NCBI GenBank assembly: GCA_024408505.1
Contig: JAKSUZ010000007.1
Location: 1 to 59,100 of the forward strand
DNA length: 59,100 nt
Reading direction: 5' to 3'
Source: Bacilli bacterium
GTDB lineage: Bacteria > Bacillota_I > Bacilli_A > RFN20 > CAG-826
Shown piece by piece: positions 24,438 through 33,407 of this stretch. Each line of letters opens with the position of its first letter. Within the stretch, counting starts at the first letter, position 1. The translations under genes and the position numbers were made by a program. The notes under the pieces were generated by a model. The model did no database searches and was not told where the DNA came from. It saw only the letters and a list, made by a program, of their open reading frames with translations.

Positions 24438-25903
24438 TGGACTATATTCAACTTGTGGAAGATTTTATCTTCTTTGCCCATAATCATCTTGATTTAGATG
24501 AACTAGATATGGTGTACGCTCGTAATCGTCTTTATGATGAATTAAATGCTTATCCTAAAGGAGAGTTCCCAACACCGATTAAACGCGATGTTAATTATTT
24601 TGTGTCACGTTTTACTGCGCATTATAAGAAATTAAAAAAAGACAGTACAACTATTAACATTAATATCGCTCGTTTATTTGATATTGTTTCACCCCGTCCT
24701 AATGAAGTCGCTAAAAAATTTAATGAACTATTAAAAAAGAATCCAAAAGCCGCTACAAGTTATTTACATAACTTAGGAATTAATAATTACTATATTCATA
24801 AAAAGGATATTGAAAAAAATAAAGTATGGGAAGCGCATTTTAAAAAAGGTCCCGCATTAGAAGTTTCAATTAATTTATCAAAACCAGAAAAGAATAATAA
24901 AGATATCGCTAAATTAGTAGGTGCTAAAGATGTTAACTATCCAAAGTGTGTAATTTGTGAAGAGAATCTTGGTTTTGCAGGGAATGCAAAAAAAGCGCCT
25001 CGTCACAACATTAGAATCGCTCCATTAAAACTTAATCGCGAAAATTGGTTTATGCAATATTCACCATATGGTTACTTTAATGAACATATGATTTTAGTAA
25101 GTGAAAAACATACACCGATGGAAATATCACCTCGTATCTTTAAGATTATGTTCAGCGCACTTAATACTTTCCCACATTACACAATTACTAGTAATTCAGA
25201 TCTACCAATCGTAGGAGGTTCAATTCTTAATCACGAACACTTCCAAGGCGGCGGCTATCTTTTCCCATTACAAAAAGCAAAGGATTTATTTGTAATTAAA
25301 TCAAGTAAATATAAGAAAACAAAAATTTCATTTTTAAATTTCTATAACACCGCTTTCCGTTTAAAAGGAAAAGATGAAGAACAAATTATTACCATTGCTT
25401 CTTTAATCTTAAAGAAGTGGAAGAGTTTTACTGATTATGATTTAAGTATTTCTCCTCGCCATAACACAATTACTCCGTTAGTAAGAATTAATCCAAATGG
25501 AGAATATGAAATGATTTTGATTTTGCGTTGTAACGCAACTAGTAAAGAATATCCTGATGGTATATACCATGTTCATCCTGAATATTTCGCTATTAAACAA
25601 GAAGGGATTGGTGTAATTGAAGCATGTGGTCGATTTATTTTACCAGCGCGCTTAATTCGTCAAATTAGCGAAGTTGAGTATGTTCGTGATCATAAATTAA
25701 ATAAAAAAGAATATTTAAAGAAGTATCCTGATTTAATTAATTTCTCACATATGATTAATACGCTTAAAACTCATCCGAAAATGAGCAGTAAAGAATATAT
25801 CAATGAAGTAGGAAGAAATATTCTTCTTAATACTTCTGTCTTTAAAAAAGACAAGCGCGGTTTTACTCATTTAAAACGTTTCATCAAAAGTTTAAATTTA
25901 TAG
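24437..25903 (+). CDS. galT: UDP-glucose-hexose-1-phosphate uridylyltransferase, Firmicutes GalT2 type
   Basis: 488 residues, the long Gram-positive GalT form. The active site is GGSILNHEHFQGG with His266, His268 and Gln270, the nucleotidylated His within H-x-H-x-Q-like order; KCVICEENLGFAG lies upstream. It exchanges galactose-1-phosphate with UDP-glucose in the Leloir pathway. The galM stop overlaps its start, and GGAGG sits 8 nt upstream. It ends 6 bp inside the convergent SpoU-like gene. The epimerase galE is not in the window. Confidence 0.92.
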   Translation: MDYIQLVEDFIFFAHNHLDLDELDMVYARNRLYDELNAYPKGEFPTPIKRDVNYFVSRFTAHYKKLKKDSTTININIARLFDIVSPRPNEVAKKFNELLKKNPKAATSYLHNLGINNYYIHKKDIEKNKVWEAHFKKGPALEVSINLSKPEKNNKDIAKLVGAKDVNYPKCVICEENLGFAGNAKKAPRHNIRIAPLKLNRENWFMQYSPYGYFNEHMILVSEKHTPMEISPRIFKIMFSALNTFPHYTITSNSDLPIVGGSILNHEHFQGGGYLFPLQKAKDLFVIKSSKYKKTKISFLNFYNTAFRLKGKDEEQIITIASLILKKWKSFTDYDLSISPRHNTITPLVRINPNGEYEMILILRCNATSKEYPDGIYHVHPEYFAIKQEGIGVIEACGRFILPARLIRQISEVEYVRDHKLNKKEYLKKYPDLINFSHMINTLKTHPKMSSKEYINEVGRNILLNTSVFKKDKRGFTHLKRFIKSLNL

Positions 25904-26410
25904 TTTTGATAAACTCGCTCCAACTTCAAGTGAAAGTGGAGCGTTTTTATTTATAAACTCAATAGTTTTAGTTTTAAATTTCTTTAGATATTCGTTTTTA
26001 TTTTTAAACGATTCAACGTTCATCATAAAAATTGCGCCAGTAGAAGCTCTAATTAATTTATTAGAAAATAAATCAACCTTACAATTAATTAAAGCAATAT
26101 CAAAATAAGAAAATGCTACTGCGGTTCTTAATATAGTTCCTAATTCGCCTTCATCATCTAAATCATTTATTAAGATATGGGTTTTATTTTTATTAAGCAT
26201 CATATTAAACGGAGTGAATTCCGCTAAGGCATAAATGTCTTCTTTTTTAACAAGATGATTAATTATTTTTTCGTCAACAAAAATAGGTACTTGATACTTC
26301 GTATATTTTCTCTTTTCTATGTTCGATTTAACAATAACTTTAATGACGCTTTTAGGATGATGCTTTAATAATTCAGTGACCGCGAATTCACCGATAGCTA
26401 ACTTATTCAT
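25898..26410 (-). CDS. Shortened SpoU/TrmH-family RNA methyltransferase-like protein
   Basis: 170 residues from the ATG at 26410 (AAAGGA 9 nt upstream; a TTG at 26419 is less likely). N-terminal strands precede the SpoU motif 1, NDLDDEGELGTILRTAVAF, and the RASTGAIF block, and the tail PLSLEVGASLS resembles motif 3 (S-L-N-V-x-x-A). The middle of the catalytic domain, including the G-N-E-x-x-G motif 2 of the SAM-binding knot, is missing, making it about 70 residues shorter than usual. SAM binding is therefore doubtful. It starts inside the end of the MATE gene. Confidence 0.7.
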   Translation of the reverse strand: MNKLAIGEFAVTELLKHHPKSVIKVIVKSNIEKRKYTKYQVPIFVDEKIINHLVKKEDIYALAEFTPFNMMLNKNKTHILINDLDDEGELGTILRTAVAFSYFDIALINCKVDLFSNKLIRASTGAIFMMNVESFKNKNEYLKKFKTKTIEFINKNAPLSLEVGASLSKL

Positions 26411-27785
26411 TAAAGACAATTCCTTTCTTCTTAGTGATGTTAAATGCCCATTTCTTTTGTTTATAACGAATTACATTTACCGGGAATTTAAATATTTCTT
26501 CGAATTGTAATAATGCATAAATTATTAATGGATCCCAATTAAAATGTAATCCGATATAGCAAAGCGGAACCACGGTTACCCAAGCGCAAAGTCCATCAAC
26601 AAGCATGATATACAAGGTATCACCACCAGCATTGAATAATCCATTAATATAGGCTGAATTATAAGAACGGGGGATCATTACAATTAATTGAATTAGAAAA
26701 ACTTTCCACACATAATCTCCAGCCGCTTGTAATGTATCCGGTGCAGTAGTAAACATTACGATTGGTAAAAATATAATTAAGAAAGCCATTTCGACAAAAC
26801 TCATTAAAAATAAAAAGCGAGAAAAATCACTAGCGTGATCTTTAGCTTTTTGTATTCTATTTGCTCCAAGTTCTCGTCCGATTAAAACTGCAAGAACAGA
26901 TGCGACCGTGTTACTCATACACGAAACGATATTTTCATAATTAATCATTAAACTATGAGCGGTCGTAATGTCGTTAGTTAAATATAGACTTGTGAAGATG
27001 GTAATGAAAAGAAAACCAATGCCCCAACTAATTTTAGCGATTACTACTGGTGTCCCGTAATAAGCAATACTTTTAAGATGCTCTATATCAGGTTTAATGA
27101 AATCTTTAAATTTGAATTTAACGACGCATTTTTTCTCGATTACTACAAAGACAAAAATAAATTCAATTAGACGTGCGAGCACCATTGAACCTGCAGCAAA
27201 CTCTAAGGCTAAACCATAATGAGCCTCGTCAAGAGTACAAATAGATACTGATTCGAAAGTTAAAACTAATGCAAAGGTAATAATCGATGAAATAGTACAA
27301 AACTTTTCTAGTCTTGTATTCTTCATCATCGTGTAATTAATCATCAAAGGACCGACTAATAAGAAAATTGGAGAGAACCAACGTAAATATTCAGCGCCGT
27401 ATATTTGCGATTGGGCATCGGCAAAAAAGAGAAGTTTATCAGGGATAGCTAAAACTAGAATGAAGAAAATAACTCCAATAGCTAGAGCTATTTTTAATAA
27501 GACATAATAGTCACGTTGGACATCGTCAATTGCGCCACGACCATAATGCTGTGACATAAATAAATTTGCGATATAACAAACACTTGCTTCAATAATGTTA
27601 TAAAGAAAGAAAATCTGGAAAGCGAAGGCAATTCCGGTAGTCACCGCTTTGCCACATTGCCATAAATTAAGGACGAGATTACTCATCAAAGTCGTTAAGA
27701 CCACAACAAGTTCTTGTAGAAAAAAAGGAACAAATAATCTAAGTATTTGTTTCTTCAATTTTGGATCTTTAAAGACAATTCCCAT
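26403..27785 (-). CDS. MATE-family efflux transporter
   Basis: 460 residues from the ATG at 27785; the open frame reaches back into tRNA-Gln, so the upstream ATG is rejected. About 12 membrane segments in two halves, with KKQILRLFVPFFLQELV at the start and YNSAYINGLFNAGGDT in the second half, characteristic of MATE proteins. It exports an unknown cationic compound or metabolite with Na+ or H+. The length is the family standard, unlike the extended MATE at 4898-6796. It is followed by the SpoU-like gene, overlapping by 8 bp. Confidence 0.9.
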   Translation of the reverse strand: MGIVFKDPKLKKQILRLFVPFFLQELVVVLTTLMSNLVLNLWQCGKAVTTGIAFAFQIFFLYNIIEASVCYIANLFMSQHYGRGAIDDVQRDYYVLLKIALAIGVIFFILVLAIPDKLLFFADAQSQIYGAEYLRWFSPIFLLVGPLMINYTMMKNTRLEKFCTISSIITFALVLTFESVSICTLDEAHYGLALEFAAGSMVLARLIEFIFVFVVIEKKCVVKFKFKDFIKPDIEHLKSIAYYGTPVVIAKISWGIGFLFITIFTSLYLTNDITTAHSLMINYENIVSCMSNTVASVLAVLIGRELGANRIQKAKDHASDFSRFLFLMSFVEMAFLIIFLPIVMFTTAPDTLQAAGDYVWKVFLIQLIVMIPRSYNSAYINGLFNAGGDTLYIMLVDGLCAWVTVVPLCYIGLHFNWDPLIIYALLQFEEIFKFPVNVIRYKQKKWAFNITKKKGIVFNE

Positions 27786-27840
27786 GTGAATAATTAAAAC
27801 ACAACCAATTATAAAAACAAGTTTATAATTATAAATACCT

Positions 27841-27915
27841 TGGGGTGTAGCCAAGCGGTAAGGCATGGGACTCTGAATCCTATATGCACTGGTTCGAACC
27901 CAGTCACCCCAACCA
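27841..27915 (+). tRNA. tRNA-Gln (anticodon CTG)
   Basis: A 75-nt cloverleaf with acceptor TGGGGTG/CACCCCA, anticodon stem TGGGA/TCCTA around CTCTGAA (anticodon CTG), T-arm CTGGTTCGAACCCAG, discriminator A and encoded CCA. The U1 start is typical of tRNA-Gln. Confidence 0.94.
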
Positions 27916-27935
27916 ATTTAGTGTATAATTAAATT

Positions 27936-28349
27936 ATGAGTGAAATTAAAATTGAAGACGCAAAGCGTCTACTTAAAGCCATTAAGGCTAATAAACAAAA
28001 GTATTTAACATGTGAAATTTTAAGTAAGGATGTTGGTATTTATGCTGATATCATTGCTGGTATGCTTTCTACTTTTGATCCGATTATTTCAATGGATCCT
28101 AATTATGATGTAAGAAATATTACTGCACAATTAAGCGCTTTTGTTCGTGAACACAGCGAACGCCATCCAGCACACAAGGTAAATAAACTAGCTGATACTC
28201 AATATAAATCAGTGAATGATTTTGTATTCTCTAAATACGTAGTAGCGGGTGGTCTTATGGATCGAAGCATTGAACTTACTGATGCTGATCTTAAGGAACT
28301 TAAGAAAGTAGTTACTAACGAAATAAAATTAAGAAAGAAGAAAAGATAA
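27936..28349 (+). CDS. Conserved-looking small protein of unknown function
   Basis: 137 residues, soluble, mostly helical, with no signal or membrane segment and a basic tail (KLRKKKR). A segment such as YLTCEILSKDVGIYADIIAGMLSTF looks like a helix-turn-helix pair, so DNA or RNA binding is possible, but I recognise no family. It starts 20 bp after tRNA-Gln with TATAAT (27924-27929) 6 nt before the ATG, again a leaderless arrangement. Confidence 0.7.
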   Translation: MSEIKIEDAKRLLKAIKANKQKYLTCEILSKDVGIYADIIAGMLSTFDPIISMDPNYDVRNITAQLSAFVREHSERHPAHKVNKLADTQYKSVNDFVFSKYVVAGGLMDRSIELTDADLKELKKVVTNEIKLRKKKR

Positions 28350-28358
28350 AATATAACA

Positions 28359-28390
28359 AAGTGTGGTAGATGGGCGCCACACTTTTTATT
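28359..28390 (+). terminator. Rho-independent terminator
   Basis: AAGTGTGG (28359-28366) and CCACACTT (28377-28384) form an 8-bp stem with a 10-nt loop, followed by TTTATTTT. It closes the 27936 gene. Confidence 0.85.
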
Positions 28391-28391
28391 T

Positions 28392-28400
28392 TGCTATACT
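28392..28400 (+). promoter_or_regulatory. Extended -10 promoter of the lipoprotein gene
   Basis: TGCTATACT (28392-28400), an extended -10, is followed by GGGAGG and the ATG at 28422. Confidence 0.6.
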
Positions 28401-28421
28401 ATTAAGTAGGGAGGTAATTTT

Positions 28422-29363
28422 ATGAAAAGAAATTATGTTTTTGTGTGTTTATTGTCTATTCCGTTTTTGTTTAACTGCGGGAGCGGTAATAGAACTTTTG
28501 TCTTTAAAAGCGACTATTGTACTTTAGATAATAATGACAGTTATCAAAATAATACAAAAGTCGATTTGACCTTAAAGATTGTAGATGAATATAAAGATGC
28601 TTATGTAATGCCTGATGACATTGAAGTATTACTTGGTAATAAGACCGGCATTTTAAATGAAGATTATCAATACACTATCGGTAGTGACAAAATATCCGCG
28701 ACCTTATCTTTAACAATAAGTGATAATGTGGTAGTTCGTGTAATGTATAGCGATAGTGATAATGTTCACCGAGTTACAGAAGAACAATTTAATAAAGCGA
28801 TGGCAATGGAAAATATTCCTTATATCCAGCATGAATATGAATTTTATAGATATTACTATAGAGGCGCTACGACAATTAATCTTAATAGAATCGATTACAT
28901 TTCTCCTAATGTTAATTATCAATTTGTCTCTAACATAATAGATAGTGGTGGTATAGAACAAGTCGAAACAGAGCCTAAATATTATTCAAAAGATAACGAA
29001 GGAAAGAAATGCCAATATAACTACGATAAAAATACTAAAACGTGGTCTAAATATGAAACTGAACAAGAACAAATTCCGTTTTATGTTTCTAATGATGTAT
29101 CTCCTAGAAAAGATGAAACCATTAGTTCTTATCTTACCTATGATAAATTAAAAGATAATTATAACTACGAGACTTCGCTATATAGTTATGAAGCAATTGA
29201 ACAAAGAACTAGTCAAAAATATACCATTACATTATCTTTCGATAAAAATCGTTTGATGTCATTAAGTTATGAAACCTTCGCTGATGAAGGCTATCTATGT
29301 TATGTAACTTATAGTTACTTACCGATTGTGCCAGAATTACCGACACCTGTATCAGAATTATAA
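28422..29363 (+). CDS. Putative lipoprotein of unknown function
   Basis: 313 residues. A short lipoprotein signal (KRNYVFVCLLSIPFLFNCGSG) places the modified Cys at residue 19; Asn at -1 is unusual but tolerated. The rest is hydrophilic and beta-rich, with many Tyr and Asp and a VETEPKYY/YNYDKNTKTW middle that looks like repeated beta strands. No enzyme motif. It would be anchored on the outer face of the membrane. It has its own promoter and GGGAGG ribosome site. Confidence 0.78.
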   Translation: MKRNYVFVCLLSIPFLFNCGSGNRTFVFKSDYCTLDNNDSYQNNTKVDLTLKIVDEYKDAYVMPDDIEVLLGNKTGILNEDYQYTIGSDKISATLSLTISDNVVVRVMYSDSDNVHRVTEEQFNKAMAMENIPYIQHEYEFYRYYYRGATTINLNRIDYISPNVNYQFVSNIIDSGGIEQVETEPKYYSKDNEGKKCQYNYDKNTKTWSKYETEQEQIPFYVSNDVSPRKDETISSYLTYDKLKDNYNYETSLYSYEAIEQRTSQKYTITLSFDKNRLMSLSYETFADEGYLCYVTYSYLPIVPELPTPVSEL

Positions 29364-29373
29364 TTTTTAATAC

Positions 29374-29464
29374 TGGCGGAGACGCAGGGATTTGAACCCC
29401 GGCGAGGCTTGCACCTCCTATTAGTTTTCGAAACTAACCCCTTCAACCACTTGGGTACGTCTCC
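29374..29464 (-). tRNA. tRNA-Ser (anticodon CGA)
   Basis: On the minus strand, acceptor GGAGACG/CGTCTCC, anticodon stem TTAGT/ACTAA around TTCGAAA (anticodon CGA), a long variable arm typical of tRNA-Ser, T-loop TTCAAAT, discriminator G and encoded CCA; 91 nt. Confidence 0.95.
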
Positions 29465-29548
29465 GTGAGTAAAAATTATAGCACAAGTACAACTATTCTA
29501 ATACTTTAAGAAAAATACACTTTAGTGTATAATAGGTAAAGGTTTTAT

Positions 29549-31219
29549 ATGTCGACTACTGGAATTATTATTTCTGTCATATGTATCGTTCTTGTTTTGT
29601 TTTTAATTGTCTTTTGGATTGTGACTCAATATTCTAACCGTCGTTACGCTAGTTTTATCAAAAATAGTGTTAACTCAGTTCGTTCCGTGGTAATTGATTT
29701 AAATAAGCAACAAGCAAGTTTCTTTAACCGCACTAAGCTTCGTTATGTTAGAACTGTTCCGCTAGAAAGATATTATTGGCAATTCTCAAAGCGTGATGCA
29801 AAGAAGTTAAATGATTGGTTTAATGAACTAATGAAAAAGAACACCCAAGTTGAAAATTCCTGTGATGTAGAAGTAAGACTTCATCGTGCGCGTCGCTATT
29901 ATCGTTCGCTTCTTCAAGTGGTCAATATCGATTACAATAAAAAGATTATCAATCTTGATAGTTATCTTTTCTTAAAATTATCCCGCCATCGGTTATCACT
30001 TTTAGGCGAAGATAGTAATAACAAGATTAAATTAACGGTTGGTAATCGTGGCTATACTGCTAACTTTCACTTTACCGCTATTTCTTTAGCGGGTAATAAA
30101 GGAAAGATTTCTCGCCTACTTTATTTACAACTAAAAGAAATTGCTGCGGGTATGTTATCAAGCGGCCATCGTGTAAAAGAAATGATTGATACTGGCGAAA
30201 ATGAATTTGCTATTATCGATTTCCGTTCCATTGATCGTAACGAAGGTCTTAATTATATCCATAAAGTAAATAACCAAATGAGAAAGTTCTTAGAGATTAA
30301 TGGTAATCTTAATCGCGTTAATATTTCAGTAGGACTAGTTAGTAATTCTTACTATAGACATAATTTAAAAAAGATTATAGAGAAAGCAAAAGCAATGAGC
30401 GAAATTGCTTATCAAAAGAATACGTTAATCATTACCTATAGTAAAAACATGAAGAATGATTTAGAAGAAGATAAGTTTGATAGTGAAATTGAACAAATTA
30501 TTAAGAAGAAACAAATCGCTTATAACTTTGAATCAGTTTATGGAATTAAACGTGAAAGAATAATTGGTTATATTTCTTTACCCACTCCTATCGACACTAG
30601 CGCTAAAACTATGTCTGAACTATATACGCGCTCCGTGAAGACGGGTGAAAATAAACAATTATTAAATGTTGTTTTAAAAGATAGCATTACTGCTTTTAGT
30701 AGCGGTGAACATCACGATACTGTATTGTTCCGTCATTTAAGATTTAATGAAACCGAAAACTTCCTTAACGCTATGCGTAATGTTGCCAAGAATATTAATC
30801 AAGCGGTCATCTTTGATGAATACGATATTTCTTATTCTGCTAATGAAGACAAAGAATTTGTAACTAAGATTAAAAAATATCAAGAAAGAAAAATTGATGT
30901 CTGCCTTGCATTATCCGATAAGTCACTTATTCTTGATCATAAAATATATGCACTCTTTGATTACTTCTTTGTCTATACAAACGAAGTTGGTCATAAGCGC
31001 GATGAATCGACTAACTTAGCAATTCGTGCCATTATTGAAAAGTTATTAAAATATGGTAAACCTATTATCTTAGCTAACGTTGATTCTTGGAGCACGATTG
31101 AATTATTCATTCGTAGCGGAGTAGAATATATCGCTAGCCCAGTTATTACTCCAATTAGTGATAAATTATTAGAACCAGCGAGTAAGACCAAGGCGAAGAT
31201 AAAGAGAATGATTGATTAA
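29549..31219 (+). CDS. Membrane protein with degenerate GGDEF/EAL-like domains
   Basis: 556 residues. One N-terminal membrane segment (about 5-26) is followed by a basic region, then a segment near 215-300 resembling the end of a GGDEF fold (FAIIDFRSIDRNEGLNYIHKV, then VNISVGLVSN and IIEKAKAMSEIAYQ), and a C-terminal TIM-barrel-like part near 370-545 resembling EAL (AVIFDEYDIS, ANVDSWSTIELFIRSGVEYIASPVI). The GGDEF and EAL signatures are absent, so neither cyclic-di-GMP synthesis nor hydrolysis is expected; binding or signalling without catalysis is possible. AAAGG precedes the ATG, and proS follows with a 10-bp gap. The fold assignment is from pattern only. Confidence 0.6.
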   Translation: MSTTGIIISVICIVLVLFLIVFWIVTQYSNRRYASFIKNSVNSVRSVVIDLNKQQASFFNRTKLRYVRTVPLERYYWQFSKRDAKKLNDWFNELMKKNTQVENSCDVEVRLHRARRYYRSLLQVVNIDYNKKIINLDSYLFLKLSRHRLSLLGEDSNNKIKLTVGNRGYTANFHFTAISLAGNKGKISRLLYLQLKEIAAGMLSSGHRVKEMIDTGENEFAIIDFRSIDRNEGLNYIHKVNNQMRKFLEINGNLNRVNISVGLVSNSYYRHNLKKIIEKAKAMSEIAYQKNTLIITYSKNMKNDLEEDKFDSEIEQIIKKKQIAYNFESVYGIKRERIIGYISLPTPIDTSAKTMSELYTRSVKTGENKQLLNVVLKDSITAFSSGEHHDTVLFRHLRFNETENFLNAMRNVAKNINQAVIFDEYDISYSANEDKEFVTKIKKYQERKIDVCLALSDKSLILDHKIYALFDYFFVYTNEVGHKRDESTNLAIRAIIEKLLKYGKPIILANVDSWSTIELFIRSGVEYIASPVITPISDKLLEPASKTKAKIKRMID

Positions 31220-31229
31220 GGAGCGGATT

Positions 31230-32654
31230 ATGGATATTAAAAATGAAAAGATTACTGGTCGCGATGTTAATTTCGCCCAATGGTATACCGATGTTTGTAA
31301 GAAAGCCGAATTAATGGATTATAGTTCTACGAAGGGCTTTATTATTTACCGTCCTTATGGTTATGCGATTTGGGAAGAAATCCAAAAATATCTTGATAAT
31401 AAATTTAAAGAATGTGGTCATGAAAATGTGTATATGCCACTCGTGATTCCTGAGTCTCTCTTTAACAAAGAGAAAGCGCATGTTAAAGGTTTTGCGCCTG
31501 AAACATTAATTGCGACTATCGGCGGGAAAGAAGAAATCGTTGATAAGTTAATTATTCGTCCTACTAGTGAATGTGTATTTACCGATTTTTATTCTCGGAT
31601 TATTTCCTCTTATCGTGATTTACCAAAACTATATAACCAATGGTGCAGTGTAGTGCGTTGGGAAAAGACCACTCGTCCATTCCTTCGCGGTAGCGAATTC
31701 CTTTGGCAAGAAGGACATACTATGCACGCAAGCGAGAAGGAAGCACAAGAGGAAACAACTAGAATGCTTGAGATCTATTACAAGATGGGCCAAGAGTTAC
31801 TTGCAATTCCATTTATGAAAGGACAGAAGAGCGAAAAAGAAAAGTTTGCGGGCGCAATTTCTACTTATTCAATTGAAGCCCTAATGCATGATGGAAAAGC
31901 GCTCCAATGTGGTACTAGCCATTATTTTGGCCAAGGTTTCTCTAAAGCATTCAATGTTAAATACTTAGATAAAGATAATCAAACTAAATTCCCTTATCAA
32001 ACAAGTTGGGGAGTATCTACGCGTCTAATTGGTGCGCTTATCATGGTGCATGGTGACGATAATGGTTTAGTACTTCCACCGATGGTGGCGCCTATCCAAG
32101 TAGTAATAGTTCCAATTAAAGGTGATCAAAAAATTGTTCAAGATAAAGTTAAACTTTATGAAGAATCATTAAAGAAGAATGGTGTTAGAGTTAAAGTTGA
32201 TAACACTGATCACACCCCTGGTTGGAAATTCGCGGAATGGGAAATGAAGGGTGTTCCACTTCGTTTAGAAGTTGGTCCTAAAGATATTGAAAAAGGTTTA
32301 GTCATGTTAGCAAAGCGTAATGACATGAAAAAGCTTCAAGTAAAAGAAAGCGATGTTGTTAACGAAGTTAAGAAGACTTTAAAGGCTATTCAAGATGAAA
32401 TGTACGAGCACGCTCTTAAACATTTAAAAGCGAATATTAAAGAAGCACATAGTCTAGATGAAATTAAAAAGATTGTGGATCAAGGCGGATACGCTAAAGC
32501 GATTTGGTGTGGTGAAGAAGAGTGTGAAAACAAAGTTAAAGAATTAACTACCGCAACTTTACGTTGTATTGGTACTGAAGAGGTTAAATCTGGTACATGC
32601 GCGATTTGTGGCAAAAAAGGTAAATACGTCGCCTATTTTGCAAAAGCTTATTAA
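31230..32654 (+). CDS. proS: Prolyl-tRNA synthetase, archaeal/eukaryotic-like class (no editing insertion)
   Basis: 474 residues from the ATG at 31230, chosen because AAGGAG lies 7 nt upstream. Class II motifs are visible: motif 2 RPFLRGSEFLWQEGHTMHAS, motif 3 GVSTRLIGALIMVHGDDNGLVLPP. The C-terminal zinc-binding tail ends with CAICGKKGKYVAYFAKAY, the mark of this class, and the 180-residue editing insertion of typical bacterial ProRS is missing. It charges tRNA-Pro. Confidence 0.96.
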   Translation: MDIKNEKITGRDVNFAQWYTDVCKKAELMDYSSTKGFIIYRPYGYAIWEEIQKYLDNKFKECGHENVYMPLVIPESLFNKEKAHVKGFAPETLIATIGGKEEIVDKLIIRPTSECVFTDFYSRIISSYRDLPKLYNQWCSVVRWEKTTRPFLRGSEFLWQEGHTMHASEKEAQEETTRMLEIYYKMGQELLAIPFMKGQKSEKEKFAGAISTYSIEALMHDGKALQCGTSHYFGQGFSKAFNVKYLDKDNQTKFPYQTSWGVSTRLIGALIMVHGDDNGLVLPPMVAPIQVVIVPIKGDQKIVQDKVKLYEESLKKNGVRVKVDNTDHTPGWKFAEWEMKGVPLRLEVGPKDIEKGLVMLAKRNDMKKLQVKESDVVNEVKKTLKAIQDEMYEHALKHLKANIKEAHSLDEIKKIVDQGGYAKAIWCGEEECENKVKELTTATLRCIGTEEVKSGTCAICGKKGKYVAYFAKAY

Positions 32655-32691
32655 ACTTATTTCTTTTGTGATAATATATTTAAGCACTTAC

Positions 32692-32782
32692 GGAGTAGTA
32701 CCCAAGAGGCTGAAGGGGAAGGATTGCTAATCCTTTAGATCGGGCAACCGGTGCAAGGGTTCAAATCCCTTCTACTCCGCCA
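32692..32782 (+). tRNA. tRNA-Ser (anticodon GCT)
   Basis: A 91-nt class II tRNA: acceptor GGAGTAG/CTACTCC, anticodon stem AAGGA/TCCTT around TTGCTAA (anticodon GCT), long variable arm, T-loop TTCAAAT, discriminator G and encoded CCA. Its 3' side borders the defence island, a common site for island insertion, though no integrase is seen. Confidence 0.95.
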
Positions 32783-32794
32783 GAAGAGAAAACA

Positions 32795-32823
32795 AGAGTG
32801 AGGCAGATCCTTGCTCTTTTTTT
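32795..32823 (+). terminator. Terminator after tRNA-Ser
   Basis: AGAGTGAGG (32795-32803), loop CAGAT and CCTTGCTCT (32809-32817) pair over 9 bp with two G-U wobbles, followed by a T-tract. Confidence 0.8.
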
Positions 32824-33221
32824 GTTAGGATTTATCGTGCTTTTAGGGGTAGAGTAAAAATTTAGGCAAAAATCGAAGGCTCCAAAATGTGCCTTTTTTC
32901 ACGAAAATATCGAGGGAAACGAAACAAAAAGGCAATAATGGGAGAACCTCGTTGCCTAGGTGTTTTCTCTCCCTTCGTGTGTAAAAATGATACATAGGCA
33001 AAACTATAAAAATTCTTCTTGTATATCCTTGTGCCTAGGTATGTTTTCTCTACTGAAAATTGCTTGAGACTAAAACAAAACCTAGGCAGGAGTACAAACC
33101 CCTATATTATGTTAACCAAACGAGTATTTTAAAAATTTTTTAATTACTTTAGTAATTAACCATTAAAGCGTGAGAAAAATGGGGTATTTTTTCCGTAATT
33201 ATATATTAGGAGGGCTTTTTT
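32824..33221. other. Noncoding island margin with repeated TGCCTAGG motifs
   Basis: About 400 bp without a convincing gene. It contains two related blocks, TTGCCTAGGTGTTTTCTCT (32952-32970) and TGTGCCTAGGTATGTTTTCT with a following CT (33031-33052), an inverted CCTAGGCA (33081-33088), weaker TAGGCA copies (32862-32868, 32994-32999), an AAGGC/GCCTT hairpin with T-run (32876-32899), and a GGGAGA/TCTCCC inverted repeat spanning 32941-32973. The role is unknown; remnants of a mobile element or a regulatory region for the R-M operon are possible. Confidence 0.6.
32952..33052 (+). repeat. Two copies of a GCCTAGGT-N-GTTTTCTCT motif
   Basis: The two blocks share GCCTAGGT, a short variable gap, then GTTTTCTCT. 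A related block, TTGCCTAAATAAGGTTTTCT (36757-36776), sits at the far end of the protease gene, so related motifs flank the R-M block. Confidence 0.6.
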
Positions 33222-33407
33222 ATGAAAAATGTAAATTCAAGCAAAATTGAGATTGAACTAATTTCAAATATTGCAAATGAATCTAAAGTAAATAAGTCAA
33301 TTATTATTTTAGATGATAAAGGCAATAATAGAAATTTTGATTTCAATGTAAGTGTACCAAAAAAAGTTCGAAAAGTATTCGAGGTTAAAAATGATTACAA
33401 CTTCTAA
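33222..33407 (+). CDS. Small protein upstream of the methyltransferase, unknown function
   Basis: 61 residues, with a clear AGGAGGG ribosome site 9 nt before the ATG. It is hydrophilic, with a lysine-rich middle, [18 protein letters not shown] at the end, and no recognisable helix-turn-helix. Its 3' end overlaps the start of the methyltransferase by 17 bases, so the two are coupled. Many R-M operons begin with a short controller gene, but this one does not look like a typical C protein. Function unassigned. Confidence 0.6.
   Translation: MKNVNSSKIEIELISNIANESKVNKSIIILDDKGNNRNFDFNVSVPKKVRKVFEVKNDYNF

Noticed and set aside
27786-27866. Earlier start of the second MATE protein
   Set aside because: This stretch lies partly in tRNA-Gln and encodes no typical MATE sequence.
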